From an uncultured Ulvibacter sp. (GTDB taxonomy: Bacteria; Bacteroidota; Bacteroidia; Flavobacteriales; Flavobacteriaceae): 64,000 nt of DNA. This document shows, piece after piece, positions 44,149-52,373 of this stretch. The notes below the pieces were generated by a model, which was not told where the DNA came from, made no database searches, and saw only the letters and a list, made by a program, of their open reading frames with translations. Position numbers and translations under genes: made by a program. The DNA lies in the NCBI GenBank assembly GCA_913063405.1, contig CAJXZB010000001.1, positions 124,001 to 188,000 of the forward strand, written 5' to 3'. Each line of letters begins with the position of its first letter. Within the stretch, counting starts at the first letter, position 1.

Positions 44149-44760
44149 ATGAAAGCATTTAGATTGATTTTTACATTTTTAGTTGTATCTGCTGTATTAT
44201 TATCTTGTAATAAAGATAATGATGCAACAAGTTCCAGTTCTAACAGACAATTTGGAATCTTTAAAGTTCTAACAGATGATACAACAGTGGAAATGGATGG
44301 TACTATCGGTAGTTCTTCATTAACTAAATTTAATAGTTTAGTAGCCTCTTTTCCGAACGTTAATAAAATAAACATTAAAAACTGCGATGGGGCTTCTGAT
44401 GATACGGTTAATCTACAGCTATCTGCAAACGTCCACCAAATGGGAATTAATATTCATTTAATGGATAATGGGGAGATTGCCTCTGGCGGTGTCGATTTTT
44501 TTGTTGCTGGAATCCAAAGAACAAAAGGAAGTAACACTAAAATTGGTGTTCATTCCTGGGCTGGAGAAAATGTTACCGCGACTGACTTTCCTGTTGGACA
44601 TGCAAATCATTTACCTTATATTAATTATTATGTTTCAGTTGGTTTCACTCAACAACAAGCAGAAGATTTTTATTATTTTACTATCAATACAGCTCCTGCA
44701 GATTCTATTCATTGGATGACAGATCCAGAAATATCCCAATATAATTTGATAATACCATAA
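44149..44760 (+). CDS. Lipoprotein with periplasmic ClpP-like domain
   Basis: A 203-residue lipoprotein (VLLSC, Cys20). The remaining 170 residues match the N-terminal domain of the next gene product: EIASGGVDFFVAGIQR with a putative nucleophile Ser112, KIGVHSWAG with His135, and the end DSIHWMTDPEISQYNL. The pattern resembles the predicted periplasmic ClpP-like proteins of COG3904 (ASAGT..FLAG, LGVHS, and a YW(M/L)..EE(L/I) end), which belong to the ClpP/crotonase fold. In most of those the motif is SAGT, here SGGV. Whether it is an active protease is unknown. It is the first gene after the attenuator. Confidence 0.65.
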   Translation: MKAFRLIFTFLVVSAVLLSCNKDNDATSSSSNRQFGIFKVLTDDTTVEMDGTIGSSSLTKFNSLVASFPNVNKINIKNCDGASDDTVNLQLSANVHQMGINIHLMDNGEIASGGVDFFVAGIQRTKGSNTKIGVHSWAGENVTATDFPVGHANHLPYINYYVSVGFTQQQAEDFYYFTINTAPADSIHWMTDPEISQYNLIIP

Positions 44761-44796
44761 TAAAACTGTTTAACGCCAATTTTAAAAACTTGAGAA

Positions 44797-46269
44797 ATGA
44801 AAAAATACATTGTCAGATTATTAATTGTTCTAACACTTATAGTAGTAACTACTTTAGTTTTTCCTGAGATTCTGTTCCTAAGTGCATTTGGACAAAAGAT
44901 TGCCATGAAGGTGGAAGGAGATCAAGTTGCCCAATTTTATTTTAAAAAGAGCCAATCTTTAAAAGACACATTGTACGTGAAGGGCGTTATTTATTCCAAT
45001 ACCTTAAATGATATACAAGACGTACTAGATAAAAATCCGCAAGTTACAACGCTAGCAATGGAAGAAGTTGCAGGTTCGATAGACGATGAAATAAACCTGG
45101 TGGCGTCTCAAGAAATAAGAAAACGAAAGATAAATACCTATATACCAAAAGGAGGGATGGTGGCTTCAGGGGGAACAGATATGTTCTTAGCGGGAGTAGA
45201 AAGGAATGCCCATCATACGGCTAAACTTGGAGTGCATTCCTGGTCTGGTGGAGATCAAGTTGCTCTGGATTTTCCGGCTGATCAGGAGGAGCATAAAAAA
45301 TACCTCGATTACTATGTTGAAATGCAGATTCCAACTGATTTCTATTGGTACGCGCTCAAAGCTGCTTCAGCTGACGATATACATTGGATGACCCCAGAAG
45401 AAATCACTACCTACAATGTCTTTACACCTCAGACTCCTGAGTTGTTAACATTACAAGAGAAATTGGCTTCAGATGAATTTGGAGGAAGGGGTACAGGAAA
45501 CAATCGAAAAGCACAAAAGCTTATTAAATCATTTTTTGAGAGCATTGCGTTGGAAAAGTTTGAAAACACTTTTGATCATTCCTTCGAATTTAGTGATGAA
45601 ATGACTCTAGAAAGTAGGAATGGAACTAACATTATGGGCTATGTAAAAGGTAAATCTCATTCAGATAAATATATTGTTGTGGGCGCACATTATGATCATT
45701 TGGGAATCATTGACGGCATCATTTTTAATGGTGCAGATGACAATGCTTCCGGAACGGCTGCACTATTGATGTTGGCAAGACACTTTTCTAAAAATCAACC
45801 TGAACATTCTATCATATTTGCTGCCTTTGATGCTGAAGAACTCGGTTTGCACGGTTCAAAGTATTTTGTAGAACATCCGCCAGTTCCTTTAGAAGATATT
45901 AAATTGAATTTCAATTTCGATATGATAAGTCGTAATCCAAAAAATGAAATTTATGTCGTAGGAACCAAGCCATATCCTGTATTTAGGCCTTTAGTTGAAG
46001 CATTGGCAAAAACTAGTCGGTTAAAAGTTTCATTTGGACATGACGATCCCAACGATACGTCTAAAGACTATTGGATGTTCTCTTCAGATAACGGTCCTTT
46101 TCATGAAAAAGGGATTCCCAATATCACCTTTAGTGAAGAGGATCATCCAGATTATCATAAATCGACTGATGATATTGAAAATACGGACCCAGAATTCTTT
46201 CAAAATGTGGTAGAACTTATACAATCCATAATTGATAAAATAGATAAAGAGTTTCCAAATAAATCATAA
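44797..46269 (+). CDS. Fusion of ClpP-like domain and M28 aminopeptidase
   Basis: The 490-residue protein has an N-terminal membrane anchor (about 5-32), a ClpP-like domain (about 40-210; GGMVASGGTDMFLAG with Ser124, KLGVHSWSG with His147, DDIHWMTPEEI), and a C-terminal M28 zinc peptidase (about 212-490). Metal ligands in the latter are VVGAHYDHLG (His298), GADDNASG (Asp315), FDAEELG (Glu347/348), the Asp of NFDMISR and the His in EDHPDYHKSTDD. The protein should face the periplasm. I know of no described protein that joins these two hydrolase domains. It lies 36 bp after its single-domain relative. Confidence 0.8.
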   Translation: MKKYIVRLLIVLTLIVVTTLVFPEILFLSAFGQKIAMKVEGDQVAQFYFKKSQSLKDTLYVKGVIYSNTLNDIQDVLDKNPQVTTLAMEEVAGSIDDEINLVASQEIRKRKINTYIPKGGMVASGGTDMFLAGVERNAHHTAKLGVHSWSGGDQVALDFPADQEEHKKYLDYYVEMQIPTDFYWYALKAASADDIHWMTPEEITTYNVFTPQTPELLTLQEKLASDEFGGRGTGNNRKAQKLIKSFFESIALEKFENTFDHSFEFSDEMTLESRNGTNIMGYVKGKSHSDKYIVVGAHYDHLGIIDGIIFNGADDNASGTAALLMLARHFSKNQPEHSIIFAAFDAEELGLHGSKYFVEHPPVPLEDIKLNFNFDMISRNPKNEIYVVGTKPYPVFRPLVEALAKTSRLKVSFGHDDPNDTSKDYWMFSSDNGPFHEKGIPNITFSEEDHPDYHKSTDDIENTDPEFFQNVVELIQSIIDKIDKEFPNKS

Positions 46270-46274
46270 GAATT

Positions 46275-47240
46275 TTGATAACAAAGAAAGACATTGAAGT
46301 AGTGTATGAAGGTATTAAAGGCGATATTCTTAAAACGCCATTAGTTCATTCACCAAGGCTGAGTTTACTTTCTGGAGCTAACATTTATCTTAAAATGGAG
46401 CACTTACAAATAACTGATACCTTTAAGTTGAGAGGTGTTCTTAGTAAGTTATACAGTTTAGATAAGGAAGATATTGGTAATAGGTTCGTTGCTGCTTCAA
46501 CTGGGAATCACGCCGCTGCTTTTGGATATGCTTCTGAAAAATTTGGTTTTAAAGGAACGTTATTCCTTCCAGAAACTGTGGAAGAAGAGAAGTTAAAAGG
46601 GCTTTCAAATTATTCTATTGAGAAAATCTTGTTTGGTAAGACGAGCATAGAAACCGAAGCAAAAGCAACCCAATATGCAGAGGAAATTGGAGGGATATTA
46701 TTTCACCCATATAATGACTTGGATATTATAAAAGGGCAAGGAACAATTGGTTTAGAAATAGAGACTCAATTACCAGAGGTGGATATTATCATCACACCAA
46801 TTGGCGGTGGTGGACTTGCCTCCGGAATATGTTCTTATTTTTCTGAGAATGATAGCGTGAATGTAGTTGGTTGTCAGCCCATAAATGCTTCAGAAATGTA
46901 TGATTCTATAAAGGCTAATAAAATTGTTGCACCGAGTAAATTAGTTACAATCGCCGATGCCGCCGCGGGAGGTATTGAAAAGGGTGCTCTAAGCTTTGAA
47001 ATCTGTAGAAAACAACTCTCTGATATAAAACTTATAAAAGAAAAGTCTATAAAGGAAGCTGTTGCCTTTATTTATAAGTATCATAATACCACTGTAGAGC
47101 CAACTGCAGCACTTCCAGTCGCTGCAGTTTTAAAAGACGATATTTATAAAGGCAAAAATGTAGTATTAATTTTAACTGGGAAAAAAATAAACAAACAATT
47201 ACTAAACGAAATAAACGAACATTATGGCAACTGTTATTAA
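46275..47240 (+). CDS. PLP-dependent threonine dehydratase/serine racemase-like enzyme
   Basis: A fold-type II PLP enzyme of 321 residues. The PLP lysine is Lys51 in ITDTFKLRG, the phosphate-binding loop is GGGGLASG and the Asn loop is STGNHAAAF. It is shorter than biosynthetic threonine dehydratase IlvA because no ACT regulatory domain is present. Related enzymes include catabolic threonine dehydratase, serine racemase, ectoine-utilisation EutB and beta-hydroxyaspartate dehydratase BhcB. The start must be TTG (46275), 5 bp after the peptidase stop, because the first ATG would delete the N-terminal helix. The gene overlaps the next one by 17 bp. Confidence 0.85.
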   Translation: MITKKDIEVVYEGIKGDILKTPLVHSPRLSLLSGANIYLKMEHLQITDTFKLRGVLSKLYSLDKEDIGNRFVAASTGNHAAAFGYASEKFGFKGTLFLPETVEEEKLKGLSNYSIEKILFGKTSIETEAKATQYAEEIGGILFHPYNDLDIIKGQGTIGLEIETQLPEVDIIITPIGGGGLASGICSYFSENDSVNVVGCQPINASEMYDSIKANKIVAPSKLVTIADAAAGGIEKGALSFEICRKQLSDIKLIKEKSIKEAVAFIYKYHNTTVEPTAALPVAAVLKDDIYKGKNVVLILTGKKINKQLLNEINEHYGNCY

Positions 47241-48174
47241 TCTTAAAGAGATAAAATCCATTGTTGAGAACGTAGATGTTGTTGCGGCTATGGAGGAAGG
47301 TTTTGTTCAATATAGTAATGGGACCACCGTAGTACCTCCAGTTGGAGAGTTATTATTCGAAAAACCTAAAGGGGATGTACACATTAAATATGGGTATATT
47401 AAGAACGATGATCACTATGTGATTAAGATTGCGTCTGGATTTTATGAAAATGCCAAATTAGGTATTCCTTCAAGTCAAGGGTTAATGCTTTTATTTGATC
47501 AAAAAACGGGAGTTCCTAAAGCCGTTTTACTTGATGAAGGGTACCTAACAGATATTCGTACGGCTGCTGCTGGAGCCCTAGCTGCAAAGTATTTTGCACC
47601 TAAAACGATAAAAGCGATTGGGATTATTGGTACAGGAATACAGGCGAAACTACAATTACAGTACCTTCAAAGGCATACACCTTGCAACACTGTCTGGGTC
47701 TGGGGACGGAATAAAGAGAATGCAGAAAAATTTGCACAAGAATTGAGTGTTGATTTTGATATTCAAATCGCAGAAAATCCTTCAGAGCTGGCTAGACACT
47801 GTAATTTGATTGTCACTACAACACCTTCAGAAACCCCATTATTAAAGGCTAACGATATTCAGAAAGGAACACATATTACTGCCGTTGGTTCAGACACACA
47901 AGACAAACAAGAGCTAGAAAGTGAATTGCTTAAAAAGGCAGACATTGTTATAGCTGATAGCATTCCACAAAGTAAAAGTAGAGGCGAAATTTATAGAGCA
48001 GTAAAAGATGGGGCAATTTCAGAAAATGCGATTATGGAATTGGGTGCTACAATACAGGATTCAAAATTACAGCGAACCAATAATAATCAAATTACAGTTG
48101 TTGATTTAACAGGAGTTGCGGTACAAGATATTATGATTACTAAGGCGGTTTATACTAATTATATTAAAAAATAG
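47224..48174 (+). CDS. Ornithine cyclodeaminase/mu-crystallin family oxidoreductase
   Basis: A 316-residue member of the OCD family, which includes ornithine cyclodeaminase, alanine dehydrogenase (archaeal), EutC, SbnB and iminosuccinate reductase BhcD. The N-terminal substrate domain has GDVHIKYGYI (the Lys that holds the carboxylate) and SSQGLMLLFDQKTGVPKAVLLD; the Rossmann domain has IGIIGTGIQAKLQLQYL (about 140-155). A pairing of a BhcB/EutB-like enzyme with a BhcD/EutC-like one is known to turn 3-hydroxy amino acids via an imine into the plain amino acid. Overlap of the genes supports joint action, but the substrate is not shown. Confidence 0.85.
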   Translation: MATVINLKEIKSIVENVDVVAAMEEGFVQYSNGTTVVPPVGELLFEKPKGDVHIKYGYIKNDDHYVIKIASGFYENAKLGIPSSQGLMLLFDQKTGVPKAVLLDEGYLTDIRTAAAGALAAKYFAPKTIKAIGIIGTGIQAKLQLQYLQRHTPCNTVWVWGRNKENAEKFAQELSVDFDIQIAENPSELARHCNLIVTTTPSETPLLKANDIQKGTHITAVGSDTQDKQELESELLKKADIVIADSIPQSKSRGEIYRAVKDGAISENAIMELGATIQDSKLQRTNNNQITVVDLTGVAVQDIMITKAVYTNYIKK

Positions 48175-48178
48175 AATT

Positions 48179-49630
48179 ATGCTTCAATTTGTAAGTAATA
48201 AAGGTGGCGGAAAATCAGTAGATTTTGAAACTGCTATATTAGATGGTTTTGCAGTGGATGGAGGTTTGTATGTTCCAGAAACGTTGCCTAAAATCTCACA
48301 GGATCAATTAGAAGAATGGAAGGGGTTGGGCTATGTGGAATTAGCCTTTGAAATACTTTCGCTATTTATTGACAGATCTATTATTTCTTCTGAAGAACTA
48401 AAAATGATGCTTCATATGGCCTACGAACCTTTTGAGAAGGAGGAGGTTATCCCACTGCATCAATTGAAATCTAGAAAGGACACCTATATTATGGAGTTAT
48501 TTCACGGACCAACGATTTCTTTTAAAGATGTAGGCCTTGCGTTCTTGGTTAATCTGGTTAATTTTTTCTTAGAGCGAAAAGGAGAACATCTTTCTGTTAT
48601 AGTAGCTACTACTGGAGATACAGGTCCTGCAGCGGCTCATTTTGTAGCGGGTAAATCAAATTTAGATGCTTGGGTATTATACCCTAAAGGTTTGATAACA
48701 GAGGAACAAGAACGTCAAATGACAACTTTGCAACACCTTAATATTCATCCTGTAGGCGTGGCCAATTGCCCTGATGGAGGTGATGATTTAGATTTGGTAA
48801 TTGGCAATTTATTCGGGAATAAATCGTTTAAAGAAAAATTAAAGTTATCTAGTGTTAACTCCATTAATTGGGGGCGTGTGATGATGCAAACCGTTCATTA
48901 TTTTTTCGGTTATTTACAAGTGGTTGATAGCATTGGCGAGCAAATTAATATGTCGGTTCCTTCAGGTGCATTCGGTAATTTATGTGCGGGAGCCTTGGCA
49001 CGAAAAATGGGATTGCCCATAAAATATTTGGTAGCTGCCAATAATAAAAACGCTTGTTTGCATCGTATTTTTTCAGAAGGACGTTTTACCAAAGAAGCAA
49101 TTTATGAAACGGCTTCATCAGCAATCGATATTTTGATTCCTTATAATTTTTGGAGATTTTTGTATTTCAGTATTGATAAAGATGGTGAAAAAATAAAGAA
49201 GTGGATGAATGAATTTAAAACCACAGGAGTAGTGGAGTTTGATAAAGAAACTTTTGAGAACTACAAAAAAGGGTTCTTATCTAATAGTGCTACTGATAAA
49301 GAAACGTTGGATATAATTCACGAAATTTATACTACTGAAACCTATTTATTAGATCCTCATGGAGCTGTATCATTACATGCTGCTGATGTTTTAAAAGATT
49401 TATTAGGTAATGAGAAACTTATCTGTTTGGCAACTGCACATCCAGCTAAATTTCCAGAAATAATTAAAAAAGCATTATCTATAAATAAATTACCAAAAGT
49501 TGCTACCCATCACAGCATAGAAAAAGCGAAACGACTGTGTGAGAAAGTTTATTTATGTGATCATGCAAATTTAGAAGAAGCGCTTACGCATGCTATGGAA
49601 ACTAATTGGGATTTAACAAAGGGAAAGTAA
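48179..49630 (+). CDS. thrC: Threonine synthase
   Basis: A PLP enzyme converting O-phosphohomoserine to threonine. The 483-residue sequence belongs to the long (class II, E. coli/fungal-like) branch: N-terminal FVSNKGGGKSVDFETAILDG, the PLP lysine in HGPTISFKDVGLAFL, TTGDTGPAAAHF and SGAFGNLCAGALARKMG. It lies 4 bp after the OCD-family gene and is followed 1 bp later by a homoserine-kinase-like gene. The usual flavobacterial thrABC operon has a GHMP-type thrB, so this may be a second, dedicated copy. A modified substrate is possible. Confidence 0.92.
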   Translation: MLQFVSNKGGGKSVDFETAILDGFAVDGGLYVPETLPKISQDQLEEWKGLGYVELAFEILSLFIDRSIISSEELKMMLHMAYEPFEKEEVIPLHQLKSRKDTYIMELFHGPTISFKDVGLAFLVNLVNFFLERKGEHLSVIVATTGDTGPAAAHFVAGKSNLDAWVLYPKGLITEEQERQMTTLQHLNIHPVGVANCPDGGDDLDLVIGNLFGNKSFKEKLKLSSVNSINWGRVMMQTVHYFFGYLQVVDSIGEQINMSVPSGAFGNLCAGALARKMGLPIKYLVAANNKNACLHRIFSEGRFTKEAIYETASSAIDILIPYNFWRFLYFSIDKDGEKIKKWMNEFKTTGVVEFDKETFENYKKGFLSNSATDKETLDIIHEIYTTETYLLDPHGAVSLHAADVLKDLLGNEKLICLATAHPAKFPEIIKKALSINKLPKVATHHSIEKAKRLCEKVYLCDHANLEEALTHAMETNWDLTKGK

Positions 49631-49631
49631 T

Positions 49632-50561
49632 ATGGCACAGTATACTGTTTTAAATGATACAGACTTACAAACTATTTTAAGCCATTATACTGTTGAAAAA
49701 GTGCTGTCTTATAAGGTGCTAAGCGGAGGGTTGGAAAACACCAATTATTTAGTAAAGACAGAAAATAATTCTTTTGTGTTAACAATTTGTGAGCAAAAAT
49801 CAATTGAGAAGGCTGAAGAATTGGCTTCATTATTAGACTATCTTAATCTCAATAATTTTAGCACTTCCAAGTTGGTTAAAACAAACAACGAGGCGCTTAC
49901 GGCGGTTTGGAATGAAAAACCTGTTATGCTGAAAGAGTTTATTCAAGGAGAAATCATTCAAGATTTACCCAAGGAATTGCTCGTATACCTGGGAAGTGAA
50001 TTGTCAAAACTACATCAAATAAAAGCACCAGATTATCTTCCACGAACTTTAAATTATGGTATAGAGCATTTTGATAGAGTACAGCTCTATGCACGGGATT
50101 CTACTTTCTACAAGTGGTTAAAGCGTACACAGGACTATATAGAGGCGTATATAAGTCCAGAATTGCCAAAAGCCTTCATACATAGTGATATTTTTTATAA
50201 TAACATTATTGTAAATAGAGACGGAAAGTGTGCGACTATTATGGATTTTGAAGAAGCCTGTTATTATTATCGAGTGTTCGATATTGGAATGATGCTAATA
50301 GGTACCTGTTGTGATGGAGAAACTATCAATCTAAACAAGGTTGCTTGTTTACTTGAAGGCTATCAACGCGAAATCGAGCTATTAGACATAGAAAAAAAAG
50401 CGTTAAGGGCGTTTACTGTTTATGCCGCTACTGCAACAGCTTTTTGGAGGCATCAAAATTTTAATTATGTCAATGTTATTCTCGAAAAAAAGGATCATTA
50501 TTTAGAAATGAAACTCTTGGCAGATGGTATTAGGAACTTGCCGGATAATTTCTTTGTTTAA
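49632..50561 (+). CDS. APH-fold phosphotransferase, homoserine kinase II-like
   Basis: A protein-kinase-like small-molecule kinase of 309 residues. LSGGLENTNYLVKTENNSFVLTI is the nucleotide loop, FIHSDIFYNNIIV contains the catalytic Asp and Asn (about 187-196), and TIMDFEEACYYYRVFDIG the metal-binding Asp. This fits the ThrB type II/choline-kinase group. Placed 1 bp after threonine synthase, it most likely makes the phosphorylated substrate for that enzyme, classically homoserine to O-phosphohomoserine. It ends the six-gene unit. Confidence 0.82.
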   Translation: MAQYTVLNDTDLQTILSHYTVEKVLSYKVLSGGLENTNYLVKTENNSFVLTICEQKSIEKAEELASLLDYLNLNNFSTSKLVKTNNEALTAVWNEKPVMLKEFIQGEIIQDLPKELLVYLGSELSKLHQIKAPDYLPRTLNYGIEHFDRVQLYARDSTFYKWLKRTQDYIEAYISPELPKAFIHSDIFYNNIIVNRDGKCATIMDFEEACYYYRVFDIGMMLIGTCCDGETINLNKVACLLEGYQREIELLDIEKKALRAFTVYAATATAFWRHQNFNYVNVILEKKDHYLEMKLLADGIRNLPDNFFV

Positions 50562-50640
50562 AAACAGTACCAAAACTTTTATAAGAATAGGCCGGAGAAA
50601 GGTGCCAATAGTTTTATTTGTGTAAAATTATAAACTTGCA

Positions 50641-50930
50641 CACCTTTATTATAAAAATGCCTTGGTAAATACTCTTTGTGTTGATACTGATGGTAATAAT
50701 ATTGCTGATTCAGATGCAGACTTGAATAATGATGGTGAGATTAAAGTAGGTGAGCCGAGTCGGTTTTATGGTTGAACATTGATAGTAACCAAATAGATTC
50801 TTTAGAAGGCATATTGAGTTTCGTAAATCTTGAATATTTAAGATGTCAATCGAATTCATTAACAAGTTTGGATGTATCCCAATGTCCTAACCTAATTCTA
50901 TTAGGATGCGGTTTTCACCAATGGGTTTAG
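50641..50930 (+). pseudogene. Remnant of a secreted leucine-rich-repeat protein gene
   Basis: One frame reads KNALVNTLCVDTDGNNIADS and DADLNNDGEIKVGEPSRFYG before TGA; after a one-base shift the next frame continues LNIDSNQIDSLEGILSFVNL and EYLRCQSNSLTSLDVSQCPN. This is the start-of-LRR pattern of flavobacterial surface proteins. The signal peptide and most repeats are missing. Confidence 0.82.
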
Positions 50931-51027
50931 AATAAAGGTGTTGTTATTTCTCACTAATAAAAAGAATAACAATACAAATTGCTAGTATTCCCTGTATTAG
51001 AGTGCTTATCTTTGCTGAAAATATTTT

Positions 51028-52368
51028 ATGTCAAAACAGTTTTCGGATTTAGGAATTAACGAACATTTACAAGAAAGTTTAGCCAATTTACAAATTTCGG
51101 TTCCAACGAATATTCAAGTAAAGACCATTCCCGTTGTTCTAAATCAGAAGGAAGATCTTGTTGTTTTAGCAAAAACTGGAACAGGTAAGACAGCTGCTTT
51201 TGGATTGCCTTTATTGCAGTTAATAGATGTAGAAAACATCAATGTACAGGCTCTGGTATTGGCGCCTACGAGAGAATTAGGACAACAGATCTATAACAAT
51301 TTAGTATCCTTTGCTACTGATAGCCCTAAAATTTCTATCGCATCTGTATGTGGTGGGATTCCTATAAAACCTCAAATAGAGCGTTTAAAGGCCACAACTC
51401 ATATTGTAGTAGCAACTCCTGGGCGTTTGGTTGATTTAATTAAACGCGGCGCTGTTAATATTAAAAACCTAGAGTATTTGGTGTTGGATGAAGCCGATGA
51501 AATGGTAAGTGCCTTAAAAGCAGAGGTAGACACTATTATAATTGACGTTCCAAAATCTAAAAGAACATTATTGTTTACAGCCACCATGCCAGGCACTATA
51601 AAGCAACTGGTTCAAAATTATATGTCAAAACAAGTTGTGCATATTGAGGCAGATATGGCAACTGTTGGTCATCAAGGTATCGATCATCAATATGTGGTTG
51701 TAGAACCTATAGAAAAACTGGAAATATTACTTCATTTTTTAAGTTCTAAAGAAGGCGAGCGCGGTATTATCTTTTGTAAAACCAAAGCTGCCGTTAATAA
51801 ACTGGCTAAAAATCTGGCTATTAATAAATTCTCATCAGGGGCATTACATGGAAGTCTAGCGCAGCCTATTCGTGATCGAATTATGGGGCAATTCAGAGAA
51901 GGCAATATTGACATCCTGATAGCGACCGATTTGGCAGCGCGTGGTATTGATGTTAAAGAGGTTTCATATGTTGTTAATTATCACTTGCCAGACACCTATG
52001 ATGCCTATGTGCATCGAAGCGGACGAACAGCTAGGGCAGGAGCGAAGGGATTTTCGCTGACTATTTTACAAAGAGAAGAGGAATTTGAAGTTACCGAATT
52101 TGAGGACGAATTAGGAATCACTTTCAGCAAATTTAAAAGGGCAGACGCTCAAAGTATTGAAGAGAATAATACCTTACTATGGGCAAGAAAAATCTTTAAA
52201 ACGAAGCCCAATCGCACAGTTTCCGAAGTGCTGAAAAGTGAAGTAAGAACAGTGTTTCATCATTTAACAAAAGATGAGTTAGTGGATAAAATTTTAGCCA
52301 ACTACTTAGCACAATCCAGTTCTGTAAATCCAAAAGTGGAGGCGTCTAAAAAGAATAAAAAGAAATAA
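51028..52368 (+). CDS. DEAD-box RNA helicase
   Basis: An ATP-dependent RNA helicase of 446 residues. The two RecA domains carry the Q motif region (PTNIQ), Walker A AKTGTGKT (48-55), PTRELGQQ, TPGRL, VLDEADEM, the motif III variant TAT in LLFTATMPG, and HRSGRTARAG. The C-terminal extension (about 370-446) ends in a basic SKKNKKK tail and resembles DbpA/CsdA-type RNA-binding regions only loosely. It is followed 5 bp later by a second helicase gene. Roles in ribosome assembly or cold adaptation are usual for the family. Confidence 0.93.
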   Translation: MSKQFSDLGINEHLQESLANLQISVPTNIQVKTIPVVLNQKEDLVVLAKTGTGKTAAFGLPLLQLIDVENINVQALVLAPTRELGQQIYNNLVSFATDSPKISIASVCGGIPIKPQIERLKATTHIVVATPGRLVDLIKRGAVNIKNLEYLVLDEADEMVSALKAEVDTIIIDVPKSKRTLLFTATMPGTIKQLVQNYMSKQVVHIEADMATVGHQGIDHQYVVVEPIEKLEILLHFLSSKEGERGIIFCKTKAAVNKLAKNLAINKFSSGALHGSLAQPIRDRIMGQFREGNIDILIATDLAARGIDVKEVSYVVNYHLPDTYDAYVHRSGRTARAGAKGFSLTILQREEEFEVTEFEDELGITFSKFKRADAQSIEENNTLLWARKIFKTKPNRTVSEVLKSEVRTVFHHLTKDELVDKILANYLAQSSSVNPKVEASKKNKKK

Positions 52369-52373
52369 TTAGT

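Noticed and set aside
46275-48174. Complete beta-hydroxyaspartate cycle or ectoine degradation cluster
   Set aside because: Only the dehydratase-like and reductase-like families are present; the aldolase, aminotransferase and ectoine hydrolases are missing.
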